Positions 50,259 through 58,779 of a stretch of DNA of 64,000 nucleotides are shown here, piece after piece. Source of the stretch: Saccharothrix saharensis (GTDB lineage: Bacteria; Actinomycetota; Actinomycetes; Mycobacteriales; Pseudonocardiaceae). Location: contig NZ_VFPP01000001.1 in NCBI RefSeq assembly GCF_006716745.1, positions 2,170,001 through 2,234,000 on the forward strand. Direction: 5' to 3'. Position 1 is the first letter of the stretch, and each line of letters opens with the position of its first letter. The notes beneath the pieces are model-generated. The model saw only the letters and a program-made list of their open reading frames with translations. It made no database searches and was not told where the DNA came from. A program made the translations under genes and the position numbers.

Positions 50259-50807
50259 GCGCTCGAACAGCTCGTACGCCGACCGCAGGTGCCGGGACTC
50301 CTCGGTGAACATCGCGCGGTGCAGGTAGGCGTAGAAGACGACGGCCGGGCCGTCCGCGAGCGTGAACCGGGTCAACGGGTGCTCGACGCCGGGGCAGTAC
50401 CCGGCGCCGCGCGGGATCACCCGCACGGTCACGTCAGTGCGCTCGATCGCGGTGCCCTCCAGCACGTAGACCGTGCAGCGGTCGGGGTCGAGCCGCTCGA
50501 AGACCGGGTTGAGACCGAGCGGCGCGAGCACGTCGATCCGCTCGGCGGCCCGGCACAGCACGTTGATCACGCTCGTCGCCTCCGTGCCCCACGCGCACCA
50601 CATGGTCGGATCGGGTGTCGGCGACTCGGCGACGCCGTTCTCCAGCTCCCGGATCCGTTGCGGCGACTGCCGCGTCCTGGCGGCGAGCTCGGCCACGGTC
50701 AGGCCGTTGGCCTCGCGGACCCGGCGCAGTTCCAGGCCGAGCAGGCGGCTGCGCAACGCGGGCTTGAGTTCCATCAGGTTGATCGCCTTCGACGGGACGT
50801 CAGTCAT
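50235..50807 (-). CDS. XRE-type helix-turn-helix protein
   Basis: This 190-residue protein is most simply started at ATG 50807; an ATG 39 nt upstream is in frame. The HTH lies at about 25-65 (VREANGLTVAELAARTRQS, then RIRELENG). The C-terminal part (about 90-190) is a small alpha/beta region of unknown family. It is divergent from the DUF5753 regulator with about 100 nt between the starts, a region containing several ATCGA motifs (50816-50850). Confidence 0.72.
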   Translation of the reverse strand: MTDVPSKAINLMELKPALRSRLLGLELRRVREANGLTVAELAARTRQSPQRIRELENGVAESPTPDPTMWCAWGTEATSVINVLCRAAERIDVLAPLGLNPVFERLDPDRCTVYVLEGTAIERTDVTVRVIPRGAGYCPGVEHPLTRFTLADGPAVVFYAYLHRAMFTEESRHLRSAYELFERLAELTRA

Positions 50808-50909
50808 ACCGAAGCTATCGTGATACTTATCGAAGTGTCGATTCATCGAACGAGTGGACTGTCGCTACGCTCTGTGCCGCCGTGACCACAGAACGACGGG
50901 ACGAAGGAC

Positions 50910-51785
50910 ATGGGCGACGACGCCCCGACCTCCAGCACGGTTCAGGCGTGGGAGCTCGGCCTGAGGCTGCGGGAACACCGGGAACGCCTCGGGTTCACGG
51001 CGGCGGCTGTCGGCAAGACGACGGGCATCGGCGGCACGAACCTGTCCGCGATCGAGTCCGGCAAGCGCCGCCTCACCGCGGCCAAGTTGACCGACCTCGC
51101 CGACGCCTACGAACTGCCCGACGACGAACGTGCCGACCTGGAATCGACGCGGGCGCGGACCGAGCGGCGCGAGTGGTGGTACGACTACGCGCGCCTGTAC
51201 TCCGACGACTTCCTGCGGTTGCTGGGGTTGGAGGCGGGCGCGGAGAAGGTCTACGAGTACGCGCCGGACATCATCCCGGGTCTGTTGCAGACCGCCGACT
51301 ACGCGCGCGCCGTGATGCGGGCCGGCACGCCGTACATCCGGCCGGTCGACGTCGGCCCGAGGCTGGAAACCCGGCTGGCGCGCCAACTCCGGCTGGACGG
51401 CGACCACCCGTTGCTGCTCGACGTCGTGCTCGGCGAAGCCGCGTTGCGCCAGTGGGTCGGCGAACCCGCCGTGCTGCGCCGACAACTCGCCCACCTGCTC
51501 GAAGTCCTGGAGCACAAGGGCGAGCACGTGCGGATCCGCGTCATCCCGTTCACGGCGGGAGCGCACCCGCTGCTCGGCTCGGCGTTGAAGATCCTCTCCT
51601 TTCCCTCCAACAGGCTCGGCGACCTGATGTACCAGGAGACAGCGATCAGCGGTGTCATCATCGACAAGCGCCAAGTGATACTCGAATCGACGGCGAGCTT
51701 CGCGGAGACGTTCGACCGAGCGCTCGACGACCGCGCCTCGCGCGGGTTCATCGACGCGGTCTACCACGAGATGGAGCGGCACTGA
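50910..51785 (+). CDS. XRE regulator with DUF5753 (Scr1/WhiJ-like)
   Basis: This 291-residue protein has an N-terminal HTH (LRLREHRERLGFTAAAVGK, TNLSAIESGKRRL) and a DUF5753 domain (about 100-280). The latter contains YEYAPDIIPGLLQTADYARAV and RIRVIPFTAGAHPLLG, typical of the family. Together with the next gene (DUF397) it forms the pair common in filamentous actinomycetes. Some of these pairs act in development (WhiJ/AbaA-like loci), and others are annotated as Scr1-type toxin-antitoxin systems. The genes overlap (TGATG). Confidence 0.9.
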   Translation: MGDDAPTSSTVQAWELGLRLREHRERLGFTAAAVGKTTGIGGTNLSAIESGKRRLTAAKLTDLADAYELPDDERADLESTRARTERREWWYDYARLYSDDFLRLLGLEAGAEKVYEYAPDIIPGLLQTADYARAVMRAGTPYIRPVDVGPRLETRLARQLRLDGDHPLLLDVVLGEAALRQWVGEPAVLRRQLAHLLEVLEHKGEHVRIRVIPFTAGAHPLLGSALKILSFPSNRLGDLMYQETAISGVIIDKRQVILESTASFAETFDRALDDRASRGFIDAVYHEMERH

Positions 51786-52147
51786 TGTCTTTCACCTCCC
51801 CGGCCACGGCGCGTGGTTGGTTCAAGAGCAGCTTCAGCACGGCGTCGGGCGACTGCGTCGAGGTCCGCTTCGACGGCGACGTGGTCCTGGTGCGCGACAC
51901 CAAGGACCGGGGCGACGGTCCGGTGATCACGCTCGACGCCGTGCGGTGGGACGACTTCCTCCGCCGCTTGCTGGTGGGGTCCGTCGACGCGGAGAGCGCG
52001 CTCGCCGTCCTGCCGGAGCCCAACGGCGGCACGATCCTGCGCGCACGCCACGACGGCACGGCGTTGCGCTACACGCGCGGCGAGTGGGAGATGTTCATGC
52101 GCGGTGTCCGGGCGGGCGAGTTCACCCACTCCGCCGCCGTCGCCTGA
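51785..52147 (+). CDS. DUF397 protein with a tandem domain
   Basis: This 120-residue protein starts at ATG 51785 inside the previous stop. Residues 10-65 form a clear DUF397 (GWFKSSFSTASGDCVEV, LVRDTKDR, ITLDAVRWDDFLRRL). The remainder (80-112, TILRARHDGTALRYTRGEWE) looks like a second, shortened DUF397 copy. Single-domain forms are usually 60-80 residues, so the doubled form is less common. It should bind the XRE-DUF5753 partner upstream. Confidence 0.87.
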   Translation: MSFTSPATARGWFKSSFSTASGDCVEVRFDGDVVLVRDTKDRGDGPVITLDAVRWDDFLRRLLVGSVDAESALAVLPEPNGGTILRARHDGTALRYTRGEWEMFMRGVRAGEFTHSAAVA

Positions 52148-52270
52148 GTCGGCGGGTCACGGAACCGGACCCCTTATGGACTCGCACCGACCGGTTCCGT
52201 AACCTGTCCGAGACCTGGGCGGGTGCGACCCGTTCGGGCCCCACCCGGCTCAAGGAGGATTGCGCGAACC

Positions 52271-53263
52271 GTGGCGTCGAAAACCGCTCAGCGCACCGTC
52301 CGCGCAGCCCTGACGGCCACCGCTGTCTCGGTGCTGCTCGGCGTCACCCTGCCCCTCCCCCCGGCCGTCGCGGACCCGGACGCGTCCGAGGCGTTGCGGA
52401 AGTACCTCGATCTCTCCCACGAGGCCGAGGCGCTCAACGAGGAGCACCTGCGGGCGCAGGAGTCGCTGTCCAACGCCCAGGGTTCGCTCGACCAGGCCAA
52501 CCGCGACCTCACCACCGCCCAGCAGGCGCAGGACGCGCTGCGCGGCCAGGTCGACCTGCTGACCGAGGCGTCGTTCGAGGGCGCGCGGTTCAGCCAGCTG
52601 TCGGCGCTGCTGGTGTCCGATTCGCAGCAGGACTTCCTCAACCGCATGTCCGCGCTGGGCGTGCTGGCGGGCGACAACGCGGAGGCGTTGGACGGGCTCG
52701 GCAAAGCCGTCGACCTGGCCAACGACGCCGCCCGCCGCGCCGGTGAGGCGGCCGACGCGGCCAACAAGGCCATCGCCGAGATCGACCAGCGCAAGGCCGC
52801 GCTGGACGAGCAGATCACCGAGGCCCGCGAGGCCTACCGGTCGTTGAGCCCCGCGCAGCGCGCGGCGTTGAACAACGCGGGCGACATGAGCGCCATCCCC
52901 GTGCCGTCGGGCCAAGCCGGGCAGGCGTTGGCGTTCGCGCTGGCGCAGCGCGGCAAGGACTACGTGTTCGGCTCGAACGGCCCGAACACCTGGGACTGCT
53001 CCAGCCTCATGCAGGCGGCGTACCGGTCGGCGGGCATCGCGATCCCCCGCACCACCTACAGCCAGGCCCTCATCGGCCGGTCGGTGTCGCGCAACGAGGT
53101 CAAGGCCGGCGACCTGATCATCTACTACACGGGCCAGACGCACGTGGCGATGGCGATCGACGGCCTGCGCGCCGTGCACGCGTCCACCGAGGGCGTGCCG
53201 GTGAAGGTGCAGGACATCGAGTCCATCGGACCGGTGAACGTCATCCGGCGCGTGGTCGGCTGA
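52271..53263 (+). CDS. Secreted NlpC/P60 cell-wall endopeptidase with N-terminal coiled coil
   Basis: This 330-residue protein starts at GTG 52271 after AAGGAGG. The signal peptide ends near 33 (PPAVA). Residues 40-205 are a long Ala/Gln/Glu-rich coiled coil, and 215-330 are an NlpC/P60 domain with the cysteine in NTWDCSSLMQAAY and the histidine in QTHVAMAID. This RipA/PcsB-like layout fits a D,L-endopeptidase that cuts peptidoglycan stems, with the coiled coil for control or septal recruitment. Confidence 0.9.
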   Translation: MASKTAQRTVRAALTATAVSVLLGVTLPLPPAVADPDASEALRKYLDLSHEAEALNEEHLRAQESLSNAQGSLDQANRDLTTAQQAQDALRGQVDLLTEASFEGARFSQLSALLVSDSQQDFLNRMSALGVLAGDNAEALDGLGKAVDLANDAARRAGEAADAANKAIAEIDQRKAALDEQITEAREAYRSLSPAQRAALNNAGDMSAIPVPSGQAGQALAFALAQRGKDYVFGSNGPNTWDCSSLMQAAYRSAGIAIPRTTYSQALIGRSVSRNEVKAGDLIIYYTGQTHVAMAIDGLRAVHASTEGVPVKVQDIESIGPVNVIRRVVG

Positions 53264-53308
53264 TTCCCGGGTACTACTCCTTCGGCACCACACGTGACGG
53301 AGGACGAC

Positions 53309-53854
53309 ATGCCCGACGTAGTCGATCTGATCATGCAGGACCACCGCGAGGTGGAGCGGCTGTTCGCCGAGCTGAAGGACCACCCGGAGAAGCGCCCGCT
53401 GCTGGTGCCCGTGCTGGTGTCGGTGCTCACCGCGCACAGCCGGGCCGAGGAGGCGGAGGTCTACCCGGTCGCGAAGGACGAGGCGGGCGAGACCGAGGAG
53501 GTCGAGCACAGCCAGGAGGAGCACGCCGAGGCCGAGCAGCTGCTGGGCAAGCTGGCCGGGACCGACCCGACGTCCCCCGCGTTCGACGACGTGCTGCGTG
53601 AGCTGGTCGAGTCCGTGACGCACCACGTCGAGGAAGAGGAGTCGTCGGTGCTGCCCGGCATGCGCGAGCGGCTGGACGACCGGCGCCGCGAGGAGCTGGG
53701 GCGGGCGTTCGCGGAGAGCCGGGCCCGGCACATGGGCGACCGGCCGGGTGAGGCGACGCGCGACGAACTGCTGGCCCAGGCGCGCAACGCGGGCGTGTCG
53801 GGTGCGTCGGGGATGAGCAAGGCCCAGTTGGAGAAGGAGCTGCACGCGTCCTGA
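53309..53854 (+). CDS. Hemerythrin-domain protein with C-terminal SAP/Rho-N-like tail
   Basis: This 181-residue protein is taken from ATG 53309, seven bases after GGAGG; a GTG at 53294 is in frame but includes that site. Residues 1-135 form a four-helix hemerythrin domain with His/Glu ligands in MQDHREVERLF, TAHSRAEEAEVYP, HHVEEEE and similar segments. The tail TRDELLAQARNAG plus MSKAQLEKELH resembles small SAP/Rho-N helical motifs. It may handle oxygen, NO or iron stress in the cytoplasm. Confidence 0.85.
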   Translation: MPDVVDLIMQDHREVERLFAELKDHPEKRPLLVPVLVSVLTAHSRAEEAEVYPVAKDEAGETEEVEHSQEEHAEAEQLLGKLAGTDPTSPAFDDVLRELVESVTHHVEEEESSVLPGMRERLDDRRREELGRAFAESRARHMGDRPGEATRDELLAQARNAGVSGASGMSKAQLEKELHAS

Positions 53855-53930
53855 CGGGCGCTCACATCTCCCCTGGGCATAGGCTCGGTGCGGTTGAGCA
53901 GACAGCCGCACCTGCCGACCGCACCCAGGG

Positions 53931-54284
53931 GTGGACATGGACGATTTCACCGACGCCGTCACGCTCACGGTGCACGACGTGTCCGGGGGCGTGGCGGTCG
54001 TCGTCGTGGCCGGCGAGCTGGACATGGCGACGGTGCCCGCGGCTGAGGAGTTCCTCCGGCGCCGGCTCGGCGAGGTGGGTCAGGCGCTGGTGCTGGACCT
54101 GTCGGGCGTGACGTTCCTCGGGTCGACCGGCATCAACCTGCTGATCGCGTTGCGGGCCGAGTGCGCGGCGGTGGGTGCGGAGCTGCGGTTGGTGGCGACC
54201 ACGAAGGCCGTGCTGCAGCCGTTGGCGGTGACCGACCTGATCGACCACTTCACGATCGTGACGGCGGTCGGCGAGGCGAGCTGA
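53931..54284 (+). CDS. STAS-domain anti-sigma factor antagonist
   Basis: This protein has up to 117 residues; GTG 53931 or ATG 53937 may be the start. The STAS fold is complete, with VAGELDMATVPAAEEFL and VLDLSGVTFLGSTGINLL, where the serine of GST is the phosphorylation site. Its 3' end overlaps by 35 nt with the converging STAS-like/HATPase gene, a natural candidate for its kinase. Confidence 0.88.
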   Translation: MDMDDFTDAVTLTVHDVSGGVAVVVVAGELDMATVPAAEEFLRRRLGEVGQALVLDLSGVTFLGSTGINLLIALRAECAAVGAELRLVATTKAVLQPLAVTDLIDHFTIVTAVGEAS

Positions 54285-55059
54285 GCGGGTTCGCGGTGGC
54301 CCGGTCCTCCAGGACGGCCCAGACGATCTTGCCGCCCCGCGGCCACGGGCGGCTGCCCCAGGTGCGGCTCAGCGAGGACACGATCGTGAGGCCCCAGCCG
54401 CCGTGGCGTCGTGGGTCGGACTTCGGTTCGCGGGGTTGCTCCGGGCTGTCGTCGTGCACCGCGACGACCAGCCGGCGGTCGCGCAGGTCGAGGCGGAGGG
54501 TCGGCGCGGAGCGGCCGTGCCGGACGGCGTTCTCCACGAGCTCGGTGGCCACCGTGACCGCGTCGTGCACGAGGTGGGTGATGTGCCAGCGGTCGCACGC
54601 GGCGCGGACGAAGGTACGGGCCAGCAAGCCGCTGATCAGCGCGTTCGGCAGGGCGGTCTCGTCGCGGGTGCGTTCGGTCGGGCGTTCGACGGCGGCCAGG
54701 GCTTCGTCCAGCGCCTCGAACCGCGGCATCGCGCCCAGGCCGCCGGCGAGCGCCCGGCGCTGACCGGGCGACTCGCCGACCAGCAGCACCGGCACGCCCG
54801 GCCAGTCGGCGACGCGCAGCCGCACCGTGGCGAAGACGGACAGGAACGCGGGTGTAGCGCACTCGAAGCCGTCACCCAGTCGCACGATCACGGCCGTCGG
54901 CTCGTCCGCCGCGCACTCGAGCAGCCCGTCCCGCAGTGCCCGGTAGGTGGTCAGGTCGAGCCGCCCGGTCGGGCGGACCACCGCCGCGCCGTCCACGTCG
55001 GTGCGGTGGAGCGCCAGCGAGGTCGTTCCGCCGGCGCCCGACCCGTCTAACGATGGCAT
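54250..55059 (-). CDS. STAS-like/HATPase fusion, probable anti-sigma factor kinase
   Basis: This 269-residue protein has an N-terminal STAS-like region (about 14-120: AAVVRPTGRLDLTTYRALRD) and a C-terminal HATPase_c_2 domain (about 150-255). The ATP-binding boxes are ATELVENAVRHG (N box) and GGWGLTIVSSLS (G box). Serine kinases of this type bind sigma factors or STAS proteins. Carrying a STAS-like part on the same chain is less usual. The overlapping, opposed STAS gene at 53931 is a likely substrate, though transcribed separately. Confidence 0.8.
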   Translation of the reverse strand: MPSLDGSGAGGTTSLALHRTDVDGAAVVRPTGRLDLTTYRALRDGLLECAADEPTAVIVRLGDGFECATPAFLSVFATVRLRVADWPGVPVLLVGESPGQRRALAGGLGAMPRFEALDEALAAVERPTERTRDETALPNALISGLLARTFVRAACDRWHITHLVHDAVTVATELVENAVRHGRSAPTLRLDLRDRRLVVAVHDDSPEQPREPKSDPRRHGGWGLTIVSSLSRTWGSRPWPRGGKIVWAVLEDRATANPLSSPRRPPSRS

Positions 55060-55144
55060 CAGGTCACCCCGACCGGGGGATACCCGGGCGGTGCGTGGCT
55101 ATTCGCCTGATCGCGAACCACCGTCGGTCCGGCGGTGACCGCCG

Positions 55145-56068
55145 TCAGCGGGCGGCCGAGGCGACCTTCGACTTGGGCGTCCACTGCGTGTAGCCCGCGC
55201 GCTCCGCCTCGGCGACCGAGCGGAACGTGACGTCGCCCTTCATGCGCTTGTAGTACGGCGAGTCGGGGGTGTGGAAGATCATCGACTTCGAGTTCGCCTT
55301 GACCTCGACCGCCTCCTCCTCCGCCACGACGGCGGGGGCTGCGACGGCAACGGGCTCGACGGCAACGGGCTCGACGACCGCAGGGGCCTCGGCGACCGGA
55401 ACCTCGACAGCGGCCGGGACCTCGACCTCCTGGACCGCTCCGGGGGCCTCGGCGACCACGGGGTCCGGAGCGGCTTCGGCCTCCTGGGCTACCCCGGACT
55501 CCGCGGCGACCTCGGGCTCCGGCGCGGCGGCGGGGGCCGGGACCACGGCGGCGGCGGCAACCGGGGCGGTCTCAGCGGGAGTGGCCTCGGCGGCGGAGAC
55601 CTCGGCGACGGCAGACGTCTCGGCGGCAGGAGCCTCGGCGGAGACCGGAACCTCGGCGGTCTCGGCGGTCTCGGCGGAAACCTTGGCGGTGGGAGTCTCG
55701 GCGGCGGCAGGGATCTCGGCGACGGGGGCTCCCGCGGAGACCGGAACCTCGGTGGTCTCGACAGCGGTGGTCTCGACGGCGGCAGGCGTCTCGGCGGCAG
55801 GAGCTTCAGCGGAGACCGGAACCTCGGCGGCGCGGGTCTCGGCGGCCTCGGCGGCGGGTGCGGCGGGTGCGGCGGCGGCTTCAGCGGAGGCAGGGGTCGC
55901 GGTCGCGGCGGTCGCGGTGGCGGCAGAGGTGGTGGCGGGGGTGGTGGTCGGTGGTTCTTCGAGGCGGGTGCGCAGGTCGCGGACGACGGGGTTGAGGCGC
56001 AGCCAGACGACCGCAGCGCCCGCCAGGAACGCCGCCACGCACAGGACGATGGTGAACAACCAGGACAC
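55145..56068 (-). CDS. Membrane-anchored Ala/Glu/Pro-rich protein with C-terminal sunset domain
   Basis: This 307-residue protein most likely starts at GTG 56068, six bases after GGAG. One membrane helix (about 1-22) is followed by 230 residues of low-complexity Ala/Val/Pro/Glu repeats (units like EVPVSAEAPAAET). The C-terminus (about 262-300: SMIFHTPDSPYYKRMKGDV) is the small sunset domain known from mycobacterial ArfC-like proteins. The repeats are also visible in DNA as three exact 19-bp copies. The long flexible arm may span the periplasm or wall; no function is known. Confidence 0.78.
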   Translation of the reverse strand: MSWLFTIVLCVAAFLAGAAVVWLRLNPVVRDLRTRLEEPPTTTPATTSAATATAATATPASAEAAAAPAAPAAEAAETRAAEVPVSAEAPAAETPAAVETTAVETTEVPVSAGAPVAEIPAAAETPTAKVSAETAETAEVPVSAEAPAAETSAVAEVSAAEATPAETAPVAAAAVVPAPAAAPEPEVAAESGVAQEAEAAPDPVVAEAPGAVQEVEVPAAVEVPVAEAPAVVEPVAVEPVAVAAPAVVAEEEAVEVKANSKSMIFHTPDSPYYKRMKGDVTFRSVAEAERAGYTQWTPKSKVASAAR

Positions 56069-56268
56069 TGCCAACTCCTACGGCCACAGCTTGCGGAACA
56101 GGGACGTCGACCGGACGCGTCACGACAGGGCGCGCGCGGCTCGGTCGGCAGGTCGGGCGTCACGGGCGTTGCCACCCGAAGTCACGACGCCACACCACGA
56201 GCTCGACCCGAAAGCACACGACCCGTCGGCCGAATTCACCGTGTCGGGAACCACAGACTAAGGACGCG

Positions 56269-56916
56269 TCAAGCGGCGTTGGGCAGCACCCCCTGCCTGC
56301 ATCCGCACCGGCTGCACACCGGGTGCGCGGGCAGCCGCACGTCGGCCAGCAGTTTCCGGGCGTCGTCGAACGTCGGAACCCGCTGCCCCGGCACCAACAA
56401 GCTGTCCAGCACCGCCTGCCGCCGCCGCGCCAACGCGCGCGACCGCTCCACCGGGTCCTGCAGCCGCGCCCGCACCCGCTCCCGCGACTGCTCCCTGGCC
56501 AACGTGCCCGCGGTGCCCAACGGCCGCCGGGGGCGCGGCTCGGTCAGCCGGGCGTTGCGGCGGTTGATCCGCCACCACGCGCCCAGCGTCATGCCCGCCA
56601 CCGGGGGGCGCGCACGCCGCGCGCCCCCCTGCCACCACGACCGCAGCCGCGCACGGAGGAAGTCGTGCGCTACCTGGTCGCGGTGGCGCGGGCTGCCCTG
56701 CCTGGTGCCGTCCGGCCTGCGGTCGACCGCCGCGAGCAGGGCATCGACGCTCCACCCCTCGCCGAACCACGGCTCGACGACCCGGCGCACGGCGGCGCGG
56801 TGGGCGTCGGGCCAGGTGGCGCGCAGGCAGAGCGCCTCGACCGCCGTGTCGATCTCGGCGTCGGTCTCGGGGATGACACGGCCGGGCCACTGACGGGGAT
56901 CGAGTCGAACACGCAT
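56269..56916 (-). CDS. Hypothetical Arg/Trp-rich protein with C-terminal CxxCxC
   Basis: This 215-residue protein is started at ATG 56916 after GGGAGCC. It is strongly basic, with several tryptophans in the first half (RQWPGRVIP, WFGEGWSVDALLAAV, RSWWQGG) and a middle MTLGAWWRINRRNAR. The closing HPVCSRCGCRQG may bind zinc. No family is recognised; a nucleic-acid-binding role is suggested only by charge and the Cys cluster. It stands alone. Confidence 0.6.
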   Translation of the reverse strand: MRVRLDPRQWPGRVIPETDAEIDTAVEALCLRATWPDAHRAAVRRVVEPWFGEGWSVDALLAAVDRRPDGTRQGSPRHRDQVAHDFLRARLRSWWQGGARRARPPVAGMTLGAWWRINRRNARLTEPRPRRPLGTAGTLAREQSRERVRARLQDPVERSRALARRRQAVLDSLLVPGQRVPTFDDARKLLADVRLPAHPVCSRCGCRQGVLPNAA

Positions 56917-57032
56917 CGCATGGCTCCCTTCGAACGCGTACCGAACATCCGTTCGAGATAGTGCCACCGACCACCGACAATTCTTGAGCCTTAGATTTGA
57001 CTTATATAAGCCTGGCCTGAAAGATACTGGTC

Positions 57033-57377
57033 GTGCACGCGTTCGACGTACTCGGCGACCCGGTCCGCCGCCGCATCCTGGAGCTGCTGGCCGACGGCGA
57101 GCAGACCTCCGGCGCGGTCACGGAGGTGGTCCGCCGGGAGTTCGGCATCTCGCAGCCGGCCGTCTCCCAGCACCTGCGGGTGCTGCGCGAGAACGGCTTC
57201 GCCCGCGTCCGCCCGGAAGGCACCCGACGCCTCTACGCGGTGGACGACCAAGGCCTGCGTGAGGTGGACGAGTGGCTCGACCGGTTCCGCCGGTTCTGGA
57301 GCGGGCACCTCGACGCGCTGGCCACCGAACTCGCGCGCGGCAAGCGCGAGAGGCGACTCAAGGAGGAACGACCGTGA
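57033..57377 (+). CDS. ArsR-family transcriptional regulator
   Basis: This 114-residue winged-helix protein starts at GTG 57033 (MHAFDVLGDPVRRRILELLA). The recognition region is EFGISQPAVSQHLRVLRENG. It lacks the classical CxC metal site, so it probably does not sense metals. Its stop overlaps the GTG of the AHSA1-like gene, a pairing widespread in actinomycetes in which the partner may bind a hydrophobic ligand. Confidence 0.9.
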   Translation: MHAFDVLGDPVRRRILELLADGEQTSGAVTEVVRREFGISQPAVSQHLRVLRENGFARVRPEGTRRLYAVDDQGLREVDEWLDRFRRFWSGHLDALATELARGKRERRLKEERP

Positions 57378-57991
57378 TCGACATCGCCGACCAGCTCAAG
57401 GCCATCCACCGCGAGGTGAGCGCGGGCTCGGACGAGACCATCGGCGTGCTGCTGCGCCGCACGTACGACGCGGCGGCGGCGGACGTGTGGGACGCGGTGA
57501 CCGATCCGGACCGGCTCCGGCGCTGGTTCCTGCCGGTCAGCGGCGACCTGCGCGAGGGTGGCGGCTTCCAGGTGGAGGGCAACGCGAGCGGCGAGGTCCT
57601 GACCTGCGCGCCGCCGAAGCTGCTGCGGCTGACGTGGGGGGCGCCGACCAGCGTCGTGGAACTGCGCCTCACCGAGGACGACGAGGAGCGGACCACCGTC
57701 GAGCTGGAGCACACCGTGCCCAAGGCGATGGCGGGCAGCGGCGCGGGCGCGCTGTACGTCGGCCCCGGCTGGGACGGCGCGCTGCTCGGCCTGGGCCTGT
57801 ACCTGGGGGGCGAGGTGCACGAGGGCTTCGACCCGGTCGCCGCCGCCAACGCGCCGGAGACCCAGCGGTTCAACGCCGGGTCCATCGACGCGTGGGCGGC
57901 GGTGGTCGCCGAGTCGGGCACCGCCTCGGCGGACGAGCTGGCCGCGGCGGTCGCGATGGCGAAGGGCCAGTACACGCCGGACGTCAGCTGA
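57374..57991 (+). CDS. SRPBCC (AHSA1-like) domain protein
   Basis: This 205-residue protein starts at GTG 57374, overlapping the ArsR stop by 4 nt. The fold signature runs from VLLRRTYDAAAADVWDAVTD through RRWFLPVSGDLREGG to LEHTVP. AHSA1-like members bind small hydrophobic molecules or act as co-chaperones. Co-transcription with the ArsR regulator suggests a linked ligand response. Confidence 0.88.
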   Translation: MIDIADQLKAIHREVSAGSDETIGVLLRRTYDAAAADVWDAVTDPDRLRRWFLPVSGDLREGGGFQVEGNASGEVLTCAPPKLLRLTWGAPTSVVELRLTEDDEERTTVELEHTVPKAMAGSGAGALYVGPGWDGALLGLGLYLGGEVHEGFDPVAAANAPETQRFNAGSIDAWAAVVAESGTASADELAAAVAMAKGQYTPDVS

Positions 57992-58162
57992 GCGGTTCCA
58001 CGGTGGGCGGGTGGGCGGCACGCCTGGTTCCGGTGGAAGTGGCGTTGATCGAGGCGGTGGACGCCGGTTCGCAGCGGCCGTTCCCCGGCCGCACGCGCCA
58101 CGCCCCACCTTCGGCGGTCAGGGGCGCACCACCGGAGGTGACCGGCGGCCACCGCCCCCTGG

Positions 58163-58303
58163 TCACGGTTCGGAGACCTCGGCTTCGACGCCGTCCAGCG
58201 TCGACTCGATGCCGTCGAAGCCGGGGTCCACGGGCGCGGCGTCGTCGGCGCGGCACCCGGCCACCGCGAACAGCAGCACGACCGCCGCGATCACGGCCCT
58301 CAC
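58163..58303 (-). CDS. 46-residue lipoprotein
   Basis: GTG 58303 overlaps the stop of the upstream gene by 4 nt. The translation begins VRAVIAAVVLLFAVAGCRAD, a short signal with lipobox AVAGC, and continues as an acidic tail (DPGFDGIESTLDGVEAEVSE) to TGA at 58163-58165. Codon positions keep the GC-rich third base, supporting real coding. Function is unknown. The partner gene upstream encodes a small exported protein. Confidence 0.65.
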   Translation of the reverse strand: MRAVIAAVVLLFAVAGCRADDAAPVDPGFDGIESTLDGVEAEVSEP

Positions 58304-58674
58304 TTCACACCGCAGTGCGCGGCCTGGAACTCGTCCACGCGCCGCTGCGCGTCGGCGAGCTTGGCCACCTGCCCGTCACGCCGCTCCAGCCGCCGGTCCA
58401 GCCGCTCGGCACGGGCGGTGTTGCCCGCGTCGCGCGCCTTCTGCGCCTGCGCGCGCAGCCACGCCGTCGAACCGTGCACGTCCGCCCCGCCGTTGATGCG
58501 GGTGGTGAGCCGGGTGATGCGCTCCTCGACCTTGGGCGCGCGCTGCTCGCACAGCTGCTTGACCTTCTCCGGCCCGATCGTGATGGGTGCGTAGTCCTGG
58601 GCGGCGGCCACACCGGTCGAGGTGAGGCCGAGCGCGGTGGTCGCGACGACCGCGAGGCGAGTCCATGGGTTCAT
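58300..58674 (-). CDS. Small exported helical protein
   Basis: This 124-residue protein starts at ATG 58674. A signal peptide (about 1-26, ends GVAAA) precedes a charged helical body (EKVKQLCEQRAPKVEERITR, AERLDRRLERRDGQVAKLAD) with two cysteines, one near the C-terminus (AAHCGVK). No family is recognised. It is coupled by a GTGA overlap to the 46-residue lipoprotein gene, so the two may act together at the cell surface. Confidence 0.72.
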   Translation of the reverse strand: MNPWTRLAVVATTALGLTSTGVAAAQDYAPITIGPEKVKQLCEQRAPKVEERITRLTTRINGGADVHGSTAWLRAQAQKARDAGNTARAERLDRRLERRDGQVAKLADAQRRVDEFQAAHCGVK

Positions 58675-58779
58675 GACCACCACGATCGACCGCGCCGGTG
58701 TGGAGAGCGTGCGGCGAGTGTTCGGGTTCGGCAAAGACGTCCGGTTTCACCCGTCACCTCGACGGCAACCCTCTCCCCC

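Noticed and set aside
50910-52147. Classical toxin-antitoxin module
   Set aside because: The XRE-DUF5753/DUF397 pair is sometimes labelled this way, but related loci act in development and no toxin fold is visible, so function is left open.
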